Shown here: positions 8,562 through 17,407 of the stretch, piece after piece
Layout: each line of letters begins with the position of its first letter
Position numbering within the stretch: the stretch's first letter is position 1
NCBI GenBank assembly: GCA_016875095.1
Contig: VGSG01000003.1
Span: 62,001-126,000, forward strand
Origin: Deltaproteobacteria bacterium
GTDB taxonomy: Bacteria > Desulfobacterota > Desulfomonilia > Desulfomonilales > Desulfomonilaceae
Direction of reading: 5' to 3'
Length of the DNA stretch: 64,000 bases
Translations under genes and position numbers: made by a program
Notes under the pieces: generated by a model
The model's input: only the letters and a program-made list of their open reading frames with translations
What the model was told of the DNA's origin: nothing
Database searches by the model: none

Positions 8562-8804
8562 ATGGCAAAGTATCGGATAGATGTGGCGACGGAGAACTGT
8601 TCAGGGTGTTCACGGTGTGAGCTGGCCTGTTCGTACACCTATACCAAGGCCTTCAATCCGTCCAGGGCTCGAATCCAGGTGAAGATGTCCGGCGCGGATT
8701 GCAGCGTCCGATTCAGTGAAGAGTGCATTGAATGCGGGATCTGTGTTGATCAATGCCTGTACGGCGCGCTGTCAAAGACGAAGAAACAGGAGGATCAGCC
8801 GTGA
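8562..8804 (+). CDS. 2[4Fe-4S] ferredoxin-like partner of the AOR-family enzyme
   Basis: 80 residues with two CxxCxxCxxxC motifs: C13, C16, C19, C23 and C55, C58, C61, C65. The usual Pro after the fourth Cys is replaced (Ser, Leu), as in the AOR-associated and YdhY-like ferredoxin subunits rather than free clostridial ferredoxins. C47 is extra. The ATG at 8562 follows a weak AGGCAGGGG; an earlier in-frame ATG at 8523 lacks any Shine-Dalgarno. The stop overlaps the GTG of the next gene (GTGA at 8801-8804), so the two are translationally coupled. It very likely moves electrons to or from the tungsten enzyme. Confidence 0.85.
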   Translation: MAKYRIDVATENCSGCSRCELACSYTYTKAFNPSRARIQVKMSGADCSVRFSEECIECGICVDQCLYGALSKTKKQEDQP

Positions 8805-10630
8805 GCAGGGGTGGTTTTGCCGGAAAAGTCCTCCGCGTTGATTTGTCCGCAGGCGAAATCAGGCGGGAGCCGCTGGACATGGCTCTGGCAGAGCGATACA
8901 TAGGCGGGCTGGGCCTCTGCCTGAAACTCTGCCATGACACGATCAAGCCGGGGTGCGAACCTCTGTCGCCGGAGAACCCCATCATCCTCGGCGCCGGCCC
9001 ATTCGTGGGCACAAACTTGCCGTCCACATCGCGGGTCTACTCGGTCTCCAAGTTACCGTCCAGTCGAACGATCGGCTGGTGTGGAGCAGGCGGCTTCACA
9101 TTCGGCGTCATGCTCAAGAACGCGGGATTGGATCATATAATCATCGAAGGTCGATCTCCAAAGCCGGTTTATCTCAAGATTTTCGACGACCGGGTGGAGC
9201 TGAAGCCTGCTGACCGTTTGTGGGGCCGAAGCGTGGATAATACCTGCCAGGCGCTCTGGGACGAGTTCGGCATGCCCACAGGTGTGATGTGCATCGGTCA
9301 GGCCGGCGAGCGCCTGGTTCCCTTTTCCATGGCCTTTGTGGACCGAATCTCTACCTTGGGCCGGGGAGGCTTCGCAGCGGTCATGGGCTCCAAGAACTTG
9401 AAAGCCGTAATAGTCAAAGGCTCCGGCGGTGTCAAAGTAGCCGATCGCAAGCGATACAAGACGCTCAGCAAGGCGTTTCTCGACAAGATTCGCTCGTGGC
9501 CGCACTTGAAACAAGCTCAGGAACTGGGGATGGTCCAGGCCTTCTCCTTTGTCCCTCGTGACGAGTTCGCCCGGATAAAGAAGCGCCGCGCTGCGTGCGT
9601 CTCTTGCCCCATCGGCTGCAAAGATGTGGTGGAGATTCCCGACGGTCCGTTCAAAGGGCTGGTCAAATGCACGAGCTCCGTGATCAACCTGTACACGCCC
9701 GCGCTGTATGGATTCACGGATTATCGTGAGTCGATCAAGTGCATGGTTACTCTGGACGAATACGGTCTCGACATGTTCGAGTTCTTCGGTCTCATGGCTT
9801 TTGCCAAGCGGCTCGTGGACGAGGGAATCATCCCCCGAGATGCGGCAAAGCCGGAGATACGGCTGAATTCCTTGGACTCGATGGAAACTTGGGCTCGGAA
9901 GATCAGCTTCCGTGAGGACCTGGGTGATGTGCTGGCCGGAGGCTTCAACGGCATCATCCAGCAGTTCGGCGAAGAGGCCGAAAAGTTAGCTCCTGCGCTG
10001 GTCAAAGGTATGCATCCGTACGCGGGGCCAGGATCGGCAATTTCATGGGACCGGTTCGGCACTATGGAGTTGGGGCAAGTCCTGGACCCACGCGGTCCGC
10101 ACGTGGGCTCGGGAGGCTCACCCACGTATTTCGCGAGCCGACCTCTGAAAGTCTTCACTCAGCATCTGAAGCGCATGGGTGCGCCCAGTGAAGCCATCGA
10201 TCGCATTATCAAGAATGCGGATGGGCCGACCGATAGGCAGGAGCTCAAAGTTGGCGCGCTGCTCAGGTATTCTCATGCCTGGTTCACCATGCTGGGTTCA
10301 ATGGGAATTTGTGCTAGAGGACATATCAACCGCTTTTACAATGCGGAGATCTGTGCGGATCTATACGAAACCGTTACCGGCATCCCCACGGATCTCCCTG
10401 CTCTGCGCGAGAGGGTCGATCGAGTCTGGACGTTGTATCGGCTAGCGAATTTGCGAGAAGGCTTGGATCGAGGAAAGGACGAAATTCCGCCTGAACAGTG
10501 GTTCAGCAAGGCCGGCTTTAAGAATTACCTGACCGGAGAGCCGCTCCAGCGCTCGGAAGTAGAGCGCATGATCGAGGATTACTACAAAGAATGGGGCTGG
10601 GACCCAAAAACGGGAATGCCGCCGCACTGA
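8801..10630 (+). CDS. Tungsten-dependent aldehyde:ferredoxin oxidoreductase family enzyme
   Basis: 609 residues from GTG, with AGGAGG eight bases upstream. The AOR N-terminal domain (about 4-205) starts 'GGFAGKVLRVDLSAGEI' and includes 'GGFTFGVMLKNAGLDHIIIEG' for tungsto-bispterin binding. The 4Fe-4S ligands are C266, C269, C273 (CVSCPIGC) and C504 (GSMGIC). Length and order fit the AOR family. It oxidises an aldehyde to an acid, or runs the reverse, with electrons via the coupled ferredoxin. The BamB subunit of class II benzoyl-CoA reductase is a related alternative, but no BamC-I partners are present, so I keep the family-level call. The nearby molybdenum hydroxylase shares the need for molybdopterin. 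Confidence 0.88.
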   Translation: MSRGGFAGKVLRVDLSAGEIRREPLDMALAERYIGGLGLCLKLCHDTIKPGCEPLSPENPIILGAGPFVGTNLPSTSRVYSVSKLPSSRTIGWCGAGGFTFGVMLKNAGLDHIIIEGRSPKPVYLKIFDDRVELKPADRLWGRSVDNTCQALWDEFGMPTGVMCIGQAGERLVPFSMAFVDRISTLGRGGFAAVMGSKNLKAVIVKGSGGVKVADRKRYKTLSKAFLDKIRSWPHLKQAQELGMVQAFSFVPRDEFARIKKRRAACVSCPIGCKDVVEIPDGPFKGLVKCTSSVINLYTPALYGFTDYRESIKCMVTLDEYGLDMFEFFGLMAFAKRLVDEGIIPRDAAKPEIRLNSLDSMETWARKISFREDLGDVLAGGFNGIIQQFGEEAEKLAPALVKGMHPYAGPGSAISWDRFGTMELGQVLDPRGPHVGSGGSPTYFASRPLKVFTQHLKRMGAPSEAIDRIIKNADGPTDRQELKVGALLRYSHAWFTMLGSMGICARGHINRFYNAEICADLYETVTGIPTDLPALRERVDRVWTLYRLANLREGLDRGKDEIPPEQWFSKAGFKNYLTGEPLQRSEVERMIEDYYKEWGWDPKTGMPPH

Positions 10631-10661
10631 TACCGCAATATGAGAGTTCTTGGGGATGGGG

Positions 10662-10698
10662 CCGGGAAACCCCTTCTTGCCAAGAAGGGGTTTCCCGG
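10662..10698. terminator. 18-bp perfect palindrome, terminator between convergent genes
   Basis: Arms 10662-10679 and 10681-10698 are perfect reverse complements with a one-base centre; flanking GGGAT and ATCCC can extend the stem past a bulge. It lies between the AOR gene (plus) and the MEMO gene (minus), so it can end both transcripts. The core GGGAAACCCCTTCTT resembles the inner stem at 7554-7586. Confidence 0.7.
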
Positions 10699-10714
10699 AT
10701 CCCTCCTGCCACTC

Positions 10715-11551
10715 CTAATACACGATCCCTGCATAGCCCACGAAGCTGGACCCGGGCATGATGTCAAAGCTGGTGTAGTATTCGAGCAAGTGGCCTTGCT
10801 TGATGCCTGCTCGGATGGCGGAAGCCATGACCGCAGCGATCGGCCCCGCGGAGCAGGTGTTCTGGCGGGCTTGCGCGTCACGTAACAGGCCCTGGACATC
10901 GAGCGCGAGGGCCTTGTCGATCAGGATTCGGTCGTTCTCGTCCTTGACCCAGGCCACAGCTTGCGCTCCGGTTCCTTTGGGCGCAAAACCGTAATTGGGT
11001 CCGTAATGAGTCAGGTCCGCGGAACCGATCCAGACCGCTTTCAGGGCTCGCTCCTGGAGGAGGTCTTCCACAGCCGCGGCCAGGTCAACCGCGGCAGTTG
11101 ACGCGGGCGCATGGATCGCGAGAATCGGCGTATCCGGAAAGAAGCGCTTCACGAACGGGAGCTGAATCTCAACCGTATTGTCGGCAAAGCTCCTCGAAGC
11201 GGGACCGGCTGCGCCCTTTGAGACCAGTTGCTCGGCAAGCTCCGCGTCCATCGAGATCGGGCCGAATGGGGTCTCCCAAGCAGCCTCAGGATAGATGATC
11301 GGCTGACTAGTACCGGAGAGATGCCCGCCATAGAGCACAATTCGGTCAGGCTTTGCCGAGGCTGCCAGCGTGCAAATCACACGGGCCGCGGCTTGGCCGG
11401 AAAAATACCAGCCCGCGTGCGGCGCCACCCCGCCTCGCCATTCCCCAGGCGGGGACGTGAAACCGGCCAGGAACTGCTCGATATTGCTCTTGCACTCTCC
11501 TGCTGACGAAGGATACCATCCCGCAGGAAGGGACCGCGCTCTTACAGACAT
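10715..11551 (-). CDS. MEMO1-family protein (AmmeMemoRadiSam protein B type)
   Basis: 278 residues, the full length of the MEMO family. Metal-site residues known in human MEMO1 can be matched: H45 (PHAGWYFSG), H77 (YGGH) and C233 (NTCSAGP). The family is related to extradiol dioxygenases and binds copper or iron. In bacteria it is often found with an AMMECR1 protein and a radical SAM protein, but neither partner is adjacent here; the radical SAM gene at 58532 is far away and of another type. No strong ribosome site precedes the ATG. The cellular role is unsettled, so only the family is claimed. Confidence 0.88.
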   Translation of the reverse strand: MSVRARSLPAGWYPSSAGECKSNIEQFLAGFTSPPGEWRGGVAPHAGWYFSGQAAARVICTLAASAKPDRIVLYGGHLSGTSQPIIYPEAAWETPFGPISMDAELAEQLVSKGAAGPASRSFADNTVEIQLPFVKRFFPDTPILAIHAPASTAAVDLAAAVEDLLQERALKAVWIGSADLTHYGPNYGFAPKGTGAQAVAWVKDENDRILIDKALALDVQGLLRDAQARQNTCSAGPIAAVMASAIRAGIKQGHLLEYYTSFDIMPGSSFVGYAGIVY

Positions 11552-11669
11552 GGCACACCCCCGAATGGGTGAAAAGCGGTTGCAAACGTTCCTCCGATTC
11601 TAACGCGGGATCTGCGAAAACGCAAACCGGCTTGCCGAAGGGCTCTTCGGCCAAAGAGAAGGGTTCGTC

Positions 11670-12001
11670 ATGGATGCCAAGATCTCCGTAATAGGAGCCA
11701 GAATATCCGATTGGCCGCGGCGCTCACCGAGGCCGACAAGGTCTTGCCCGGGCTGGCAGATAAACTAATCTTCTCAAGGATCTACAGGTGGGAGCATGGA
11801 GCGGTTCAGCTCCCGCCGGGCATGATCTGCAAACAGTATGCTCTACGAAGGGCCCTGGAAGATGAATTTGACGATCTGTGCGTCGCGGGTGACGGATTGT
11901 ACAAATCGAGCCTGGAAGTAAGCTTTCTGACCGGTGTTAGGGCCGCGCATCACGTTGCCCGAAGGTTCATCGATTCATCCGATCATGAGACGCCGTATTA
12001 A
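11670..12001 (+). pseudogene. Decayed FAD-dependent amine oxidase / desaturase-like gene
   Basis: The ATG at 11670 opens with MDAKISVIGARIS, the start of a Rossmann motif that should read VIGAGISGLAAALT. The second motif Gly is Arg, and one base is missing near 11709-11711, so LAAALT continues in another frame. After only about 6 more residues the sequence jumps to what is normally the extreme C-terminus of these flavoproteins ('LPGLADKL...YRW', then 'LCVAGDGLYKSSLEVSFLTGVRAA'). So both ends survive, some 350 central codons are gone, and there is a frameshift. The 3' end overlaps the convergent membrane-protein gene by 35 bases. It is a dead remnant, probably of a gene like HpnE or protoporphyrinogen oxidase relatives. 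Confidence 0.75.
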
Positions 12002-13973
12002 TAGCTAGGTGACCTTCAATCTCCGGCCGAACAAATCTCGGGTCCGCGAAAAGGCCATCGGAGCACGGGGGCAGCTCGAAAATCATTTCCCTGTCGCTCA
12101 CGCGGACCGTGCGTAACTGGCGCTGATCGAAACCGGGTAATTGGGTCGATTGATTTTGTTCGTCGATGTATTTGCATGTGATCCGCAGATTTCTCAGAGC
12201 GGACGCAGACGGCAAGGCAGCAAACACCCATGTGCGGTCCGCGGAGATCTCCACAATTTCACCCGCGCTGATCTTTATGCCGCGCAACTTTGCGAGCACC
12301 GCGTATCCTACGGCTTCAGATGAGGCCTCATATTTGAGGAAAAAGACCGAGGGCGTTTCCGGTTTCGAACTCTGGGTCGTCACCTTGGACAGGACGGGCC
12401 ATCCAAGCCCTTTGAAGACTAGATCGTACCCCGAGAAGACCTGCTTGCAGTCCACGAGGCATGTAAAGTCATAGCATCCCGGGCGGTCGGCAGCGGCGTA
12501 TTCTGCGAATGCTTGCTCGATGCTTGTGGAACCCATATCCTCGTCGTGCTCGAAACCTGTCGGCTTGACCACCTGAAGCGTCATGCCAGAGTGTTGCTTG
12601 AAAAACGGAGGGTTGTCCCAGCTCCGAAACGGCTCACCGCAGATCAGGAAAGACTTGTCTGTCACCGGATGAAGCAATCCTCGTTCCAAAGCATTTTCAA
12701 TGAGCGCTCGTGGGAAACGCTCAGCGTATGCGTACTTCTGAACCACAATCCAATTGCTGTTGAAAGTAATCGCAGTGACCGCCACACCCACAAGAGCAGC
12801 GCCGATTGCAAACGCCTCCCGTGCCGGTCTTGTAGCTGTTCGGAGTCCGGAAGAGAAGAATGCCAGCCCTGCGAGCATCACTAGATCGACACCGAACGCG
12901 GACACATATGTTGGGAGATATCCGAGGCCCCACTGTAATTCCCGCTGGTATTTTGCAGATAAGGCTATGGGAATGCTCGGCGCCATCCATATCACGATGC
13001 CAAGCGCAGCCAGCGTCCCTGCCGCTGAAGGTTCATTTTCGGGCCGCGGCGCGTTCTCTTGGCGCCACAGCGTGTACCAGACGAGACCCCAGGATGCGCA
13101 CGCCGCGATCAACAACTCTGAAGAGAACATGTCCGACCACATGAAAAAATCCTGAATCGCAGGCGTGGAAGCGTAGTAGCTCAGAGGAATCGCGGAGAAA
13201 AGCTGCTTCGCGAACGTGGTCAAGCACTGCATGGGCGCGAACTGAGATTGAACGCCTTCATAATAAACTCCAAATTGCGCGCGAATTATAAGCATCACGC
13301 CAAAATTCAAGGCGGAGACCGCCACAAACGGGAAAGAGGTTGACAGCGCCTGTTTCCAACGATGTCCGCCGAAGCGGTGATAACTCAGAACCACATGCGC
13401 CGCCCAGAAAAAGTAAGAAACCTCATAGATCAACAAACAGATAAGGTAGCTCAGAACAGATGCGATGTAGATCCACGGCCGGGGGCGCCGAAGGTAAAGA
13501 ACGAAGCATACGACGGAAAGCATAAGGAAAGCGAACTCAATCTGCATGAGAAAGTAGTATGACAAAATCGCATCATGATACATTCGGAACTGCATCGAGA
13601 GAGGCGGCGCCATCATGGCCGCGATACCGAGCTTTACAGAGCGGCTGACCAACGTTACAAGCCATCCGAACAGCATCACGTTACCTACAATGAACAGCAA
13701 TGTCATTATCTTGTATGCGTGCTGACCGATGTGGAAAAAAACAGGGTAATAGTAAATTATCAAGGGATACCACCGACCGCTGGATATGAAGTCCTTGGAG
13801 ATTTGCCGGCACAATTCCCACAGGCTCTTATCCGACAAGAGCAAGAGACCTCTGGTCAAGGATTCGCGCCAAGAGTCGTCCCCGAGATAGGGGCTATCAA
13901 GGATTGGGAGCAGGAACGCCGTGTTGACTCCGAGAACGAGTAGTGTCAGCAGGAACCGGCTGCGCTTTGACAT
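11967..13973 (-). CDS. Multi-pass membrane protein, GT-C-like
   Basis: 668 residues. About ten hydrophobic segments fill residues 8-450, followed by a soluble C-terminal domain of about 210 residues. The first extracytoplasmic loop has an acidic 'YLGDDSW' like the catalytic Asp pair of GT-C glycosyltransferases, and the layout (membrane half plus periplasmic half) fits that superfamily. I recognise no named family. It starts 6 bases after the stop of the upstream gene, itself a GT-C-like protein, so the two form an operon and may act on the same lipid-linked sugar. Transfer of a sugar to protein or glycan at the outer face of the inner membrane is inference. Confidence 0.65.
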   Translation of the reverse strand: MSKRSRFLLTLLVLGVNTAFLLPILDSPYLGDDSWRESLTRGLLLLSDKSLWELCRQISKDFISSGRWYPLIIYYYPVFFHIGQHAYKIMTLLFIVGNVMLFGWLVTLVSRSVKLGIAAMMAPPLSMQFRMYHDAILSYYFLMQIEFAFLMLSVVCFVLYLRRPRPWIYIASVLSYLICLLIYEVSYFFWAAHVVLSYHRFGGHRWKQALSTSFPFVAVSALNFGVMLIIRAQFGVYYEGVQSQFAPMQCLTTFAKQLFSAIPLSYYASTPAIQDFFMWSDMFSSELLIAACASWGLVWYTLWRQENAPRPENEPSAAGTLAALGIVIWMAPSIPIALSAKYQRELQWGLGYLPTYVSAFGVDLVMLAGLAFFSSGLRTATRPAREAFAIGAALVGVAVTAITFNSNWIVVQKYAYAERFPRALIENALERGLLHPVTDKSFLICGEPFRSWDNPPFFKQHSGMTLQVVKPTGFEHDEDMGSTSIEQAFAEYAAADRPGCYDFTCLVDCKQVFSGYDLVFKGLGWPVLSKVTTQSSKPETPSVFFLKYEASSEAVGYAVLAKLRGIKISAGEIVEISADRTWVFAALPSASALRNLRITCKYIDEQNQSTQLPGFDQRQLRTVRVSDREMIFELPPCSDGLFADPRFVRPEIEGHLAINTASHDRMNR

Positions 13974-13979
13974 GCCCTG

Positions 13980-15722
13980 TCACCGTGGCTTTCGAGCCGT
14001 GGGCGCTTGACCGAAGAGCGGGGATCGGATAGGTGAAGCTATTAATTGAGTCGGCGAATGATTTGTGAAAGCGGTATCGGTCACCACTTTTATGACAAGG
14101 TTGTTCGCGGATGCTCGATATGAAGTGATGGCCAAGGGAGACTCAACCATTGCCAGCCAGGAGCGGCTATGGACGACCACCCTCATAGTGTTGTGCGGAA
14201 ATACAAGGTTCATCCAAGACTTCACCGAATAATCCCGCATGTACGTGACTTCGCGCGCGCGGAGTATGTTGCTCTGTAAAGAACTAATGCCTTCCGGTAG
14301 ATTGTACAGGTGAAGAGTGCACCGGGCAGGCAGATGTTGCACGACCTGGCCTAATTCCTCGAGCAAATATCGTGACACGCGTGCGCTTTCGTTCCAGCCT
14401 GCGTAAGTTCGAAAAACCGGGGAATTGAGCGCTAAAGATCCCCACGCTACAAGACTGGCTGCTACAATTACGGTTTGCCCCCACTTCAGCGGTCGCCGCG
14501 GAGCGTCAGCGAACGCCATTGACTGTGACGGGTCACGTGACCCGCTTCTCAGCAATCTGAAACAATGGACCATCGAAACGGCCGGCAGTCCTGCAAACGG
14601 GACAACAACCATATACATGGATCGATGGGCAAACGTGTGGGTAGCGCAGAAGAGGGCCAAAGGGAGGAAAATCCACAATGAGAGAAACAGATAAAGTCGC
14701 GCGTAGGGGAGCCGTGTCGCATTTCTCGAAGCGCCGCGAGAACAATGGAAATACAAGAGCGAATAAGCGGCAAAAATGAGCGCTTGGGCCAGCAAGAATG
14801 AAACGGCAGAGAAACTCTCTGAAAGTTTAAAAAAGTCAATTGGATACAACAGGTCGTTGCCGTACGAACTGATAATCTGTAACAGGTAATCGCCTAAAGC
14901 CTGATCCCCGCCGTTCTCAACGTATCCTCCCAAGCCGCCCAGCACATGCCATCTCCAGGCCACATACGCTGCGGTGACGGCGGCGTACGGCGCGGTCGCC
15001 TTGAAAGAAAGAGAACAACGTTGAGCGATACCCGGCTCGCGGCCGAATATCATCGAGTAAACAAAAACGATCCCAGGCAATATAACGGCTATTTCTTTTC
15101 CACCCAAGGCCGCGAGATAGGAGAGCCCCGACAACAGCGAAAGAGCCCGGCGGCGCCGTCGCGCACGTGTAGCCTCTACAAATAGGGTCAGAGAGAGTGT
15201 CAAGAACAAGGAAGCGATAAGATCGTGCCTTCGATCTATTGAAGGAACACTTTCCACAAGGATGGGGTGGGTCGTAAAGATGATTGCGGCAAGCAAGCCT
15301 ATAGTCAGATCCCCTCCTGCGAGGGAGCGCATCAAAAGCGCCACCAGTATCGTATTCAAAATATGGAAGATGAGATTGGTCAGATGGAACCCGAAGGGGT
15401 CCAAATCCCATATTAAATAATCCAGCCCATACGAGAGACTCGCCAAAGGCCTGTAGAACTTGGCTACGGCCACGAAGTCCGTGCCGTCCATGAGCTGTCG
15501 CGTGAAAATTCGTTTGATATCTTGGAGGGATTCGATTCGGCTCGTTTCTATAAGGCTGAACGAGTCGGTTCCTGTGAAGTAGCAATCAAGATTGTCTTGG
15601 TAGGTCCAGAGCGCAACAATGGCGGGCGCAACGACGAGGAGCGCCAGCGAGAAGCTCTTGTAACTCCTTCTCGGACGGCCGCGAAAACGAGGGGCCCGTT
15701 GCTCCCGCTTAGTCAACGACAT
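13980..15722 (-). CDS. Membrane glycosyltransferase-like protein (GT-C, TMTC/DUF1736 type)
   Basis: 580 residues, about eleven membrane segments. After TM1 the loop carries 'YFTGTDSFSL', a likely catalytic acidic site. The motif 'HPILVESVPSIDRRHDLIASLF' (about 155-176) is close to the HP..VE.V..I..R.D.L signature of bacterial and TMTC-type GT-C proteins. The C-terminal 130 residues form a short soluble domain. There are no TPR repeats, unlike the paralogue at 26839. It is first of a two-gene operon with the 668-residue membrane protein. It probably glycosylates a periplasmic acceptor from a polyprenyl donor; donor and acceptor are unknown. Confidence 0.68.
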   Translation of the reverse strand: MSLTKREQRAPRFRGRPRRSYKSFSLALLVVAPAIVALWTYQDNLDCYFTGTDSFSLIETSRIESLQDIKRIFTRQLMDGTDFVAVAKFYRPLASLSYGLDYLIWDLDPFGFHLTNLIFHILNTILVALLMRSLAGGDLTIGLLAAIIFTTHPILVESVPSIDRRHDLIASLFLTLSLTLFVEATRARRRRRALSLLSGLSYLAALGGKEIAVILPGIVFVYSMIFGREPGIAQRCSLSFKATAPYAAVTAAYVAWRWHVLGGLGGYVENGGDQALGDYLLQIISSYGNDLLYPIDFFKLSESFSAVSFLLAQALIFAAYSLLYFHCSRGASRNATRLPYARLYLFLSLWIFLPLALFCATHTFAHRSMYMVVVPFAGLPAVSMVHCFRLLRSGSRDPSQSMAFADAPRRPLKWGQTVIVAASLVAWGSLALNSPVFRTYAGWNESARVSRYLLEELGQVVQHLPARCTLHLYNLPEGISSLQSNILRAREVTYMRDYSVKSWMNLVFPHNTMRVVVHSRSWLAMVESPLAITSYRASANNLVIKVVTDTAFTNHSPTQLIASPIRSPLFGQAPTARKPR

Positions 15723-16149
15723 CTCGGCGCAGACTCGAAGATAAGGGTAACAGTTCGGGATCGTCCGGATCGAGCATAGCAGTCCCTGCCCGATCCTTTT
15801 CTATTTGCTTGATAAGACCGGATCCGCCGGAAAGCGACATCCGGCTGAATGATGCGGCGAGCCTCTTCGAGGCCGATCCTTAACTCATGGACCGGTCGCG
15901 CGAATAACTACTTGCGTCCGCCAGGGACGCGCCGCATCACCTCCCGCGCGCATCCACGGAAAAAAGATTTGGAGAAACGTTCGGAAATGCACGTTTACGC
16001 TTCCGGCGAGTCTATGACATCTCGGGGCTCCGGTCAACCGCGATTTACGCTGTGGAGTAACCGAATGCTCACGCCATAACGCGAACATCCGGCCGGCCCC
16101 GTCAAAGAGGCCGTGCGCTTGACCTTTCCCTGGAGCCGTGACGCCGTTC
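15723..16149. other. 427-base gap without a recognised gene
   Basis: The gap separates two minus-strand transcription units. I see no frame with a credible start and composition, no strong palindrome and no tRNA fold. It should hold the promoter of the GT-C pair at its left end. Confidence 0.5.
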
Positions 16150-17226
16150 TTAATCGATCCTGAGCTGTATGCCTCGGCTGGCAGCCCGCTGGAAGTACCA
16201 CTCCACGATGTTTTTCGGGGGCTCGGTCTGGGCTGCTTCAGGTCTGCGTTCCAGCTTGATGGAATCTGTGGGGCAAGTGGGAGCGCACACGCCGCATCCG
16301 ATGCATCGCTCCGGAATCACCTTGTATGAGCCGTTGTCTTCCACGATTGCTTCCATGGGGCATCGCTCGTCCGCGCACACGCCACACGCCGCGCACGCGT
16401 CCTGGTCAATCGCGGCTACGAAGTTACTCCTTGCCATAAGGTACGGCGCGTTAAATTCCTTCACACCACGCATGATACCGCAGCAGCATGAACAGCAATT
16501 GCAGACGAACATTTGGCCTGTCCGAACATTGTACGTGTTATGCACCAGGCCTTCTTCCTCGGCCTTGGCCAGGATGTTCAGGGCTTCTTGTTTCGAAATA
16601 ATCCGGCCTTTTGCATACTTGTCGAACGCTCCCTCATGATTGGCAAACGCGAGACAGACTTCCATAGAATGTTTGCACGGTTTTCCCTGCAGCGCGCGTT
16701 CTTTGCGGCAGATGCAATTCACCACTTGGAAAGCCCTGGCCCCTTCCATCATGGCCGCGATATCCTCGTACGGGAGCACTTGTTGTTCCAGCTTGGTCTG
16801 GAGATTGACCGGGACCACCCTCAGGAGCGCGGGAGCGAACTGTCCCACCGTGCGCATGAGCGTGGGGCCGTACTCCTCGATGAGTTCCACCATCTCTTTG
16901 TCAAGCCGATTCAGTTGGAACTCAAAGATCCCCACTACAAACGGGACGACCATATACACCTGCTCGCCCTTCATTTTGGCGGACCCGATCTGGCCTTTGT
17001 CCACCATATTGTCTAGGATGGGCTGGAGTTCGTCCAGTGGTATGCCGAGGCGCTCTGATATAGCCTGAGCCGTTTCGGGTATGGGCCTCAGCTTGAGGGC
17101 CATCTCAGCTTCCTCGGGAGTGTATATTCTCTTGAGGATCTTTAACTCCACTCCGCTGTCGCTTGCGGGAAATCCGTTGGGCAGTCCGTCCAGCTTTTCT
17201 GCAAGCCGTTTGTACACATCGGTCAT
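16150..17226 (-). CDS. Multi-cluster 4Fe-4S protein with N-terminal winged-helix-like region
   Basis: 358 residues; AAGGAGCGACACT before the ATG. Residues about 30-95 look like a small winged helix ('IPETAQAISERLGIPLDELQPILDNMVDKGQI'). The middle has Cys sets 'CICRKE....KPCKHSMEVC' and the dense 'CNCCSCCCGIMRG' (about 244). The C-terminus is a 2[4Fe-4S] ferredoxin with CAACGVCADERC and CIGCGVCAPTC. Similar proteins recur in anaerobes next to dehydrogenases and reductases, but no named function is established. It lies downstream of the flavodoxin-SCP2 fusion on the same strand, with a hairpin between. Electron transfer with the flavodoxin is inferred. Confidence 0.75.
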   Translation of the reverse strand: MTDVYKRLAEKLDGLPNGFPASDSGVELKILKRIYTPEEAEMALKLRPIPETAQAISERLGIPLDELQPILDNMVDKGQIGSAKMKGEQVYMVVPFVVGIFEFQLNRLDKEMVELIEEYGPTLMRTVGQFAPALLRVVPVNLQTKLEQQVLPYEDIAAMMEGARAFQVVNCICRKERALQGKPCKHSMEVCLAFANHEGAFDKYAKGRIISKQEALNILAKAEEEGLVHNTYNVRTGQMFVCNCCSCCCGIMRGVKEFNAPYLMARSNFVAAIDQDACAACGVCADERCPMEAIVEDNGSYKVIPERCIGCGVCAPTCPTDSIKLERRPEAAQTEPPKNIVEWYFQRAASRGIQLRID

Positions 17227-17331
17227 AGTGTCGCTCCTTTTACGAAATCGATCAGGAAATAACGGCCTCTCGAAGGTGAACCCATCAGGTCCTTACCAAA
17301 ATACTCCAAAGGGCGGGGGCCTGTCTACTGC

Positions 17332-17367
17332 GGCCCTGCGCCGAAAAACGTCGGCCGCGGCAGGGCC
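17332..17367. terminator. GC-rich hairpin between two minus-strand genes
   Basis: Arms ggccctgc (17332-17339) and gcagggcc (17360-17367) with an inner gccg/cggc pairing. It lies just after the stop of the flavodoxin-SCP2 gene, before the Fe-S gene, and may act as a partial terminator between them. No T-run follows on the minus strand. Confidence 0.4.
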
Positions 17368-17407
17368 CGTGAACCTTCAACCAGGAGGTCGCATTCCTCG
17401 GTAGGTT

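Noticed and set aside
8801-10630. Benzoyl-CoA reductase BamB
   Set aside because: The AOR fold is shared, but no other bam genes are near and no BamB-specific feature could be read with confidence.
10715-12001. AmmeMemoRadiSam three-gene system
   Set aside because: Only the MEMO-type protein is present; no AMMECR1 or matching radical SAM gene is next to it.
15723-16149. tRNA or small RNA gene in the gap
   Set aside because: No cloverleaf, no CCA end and no strong stem was seen.
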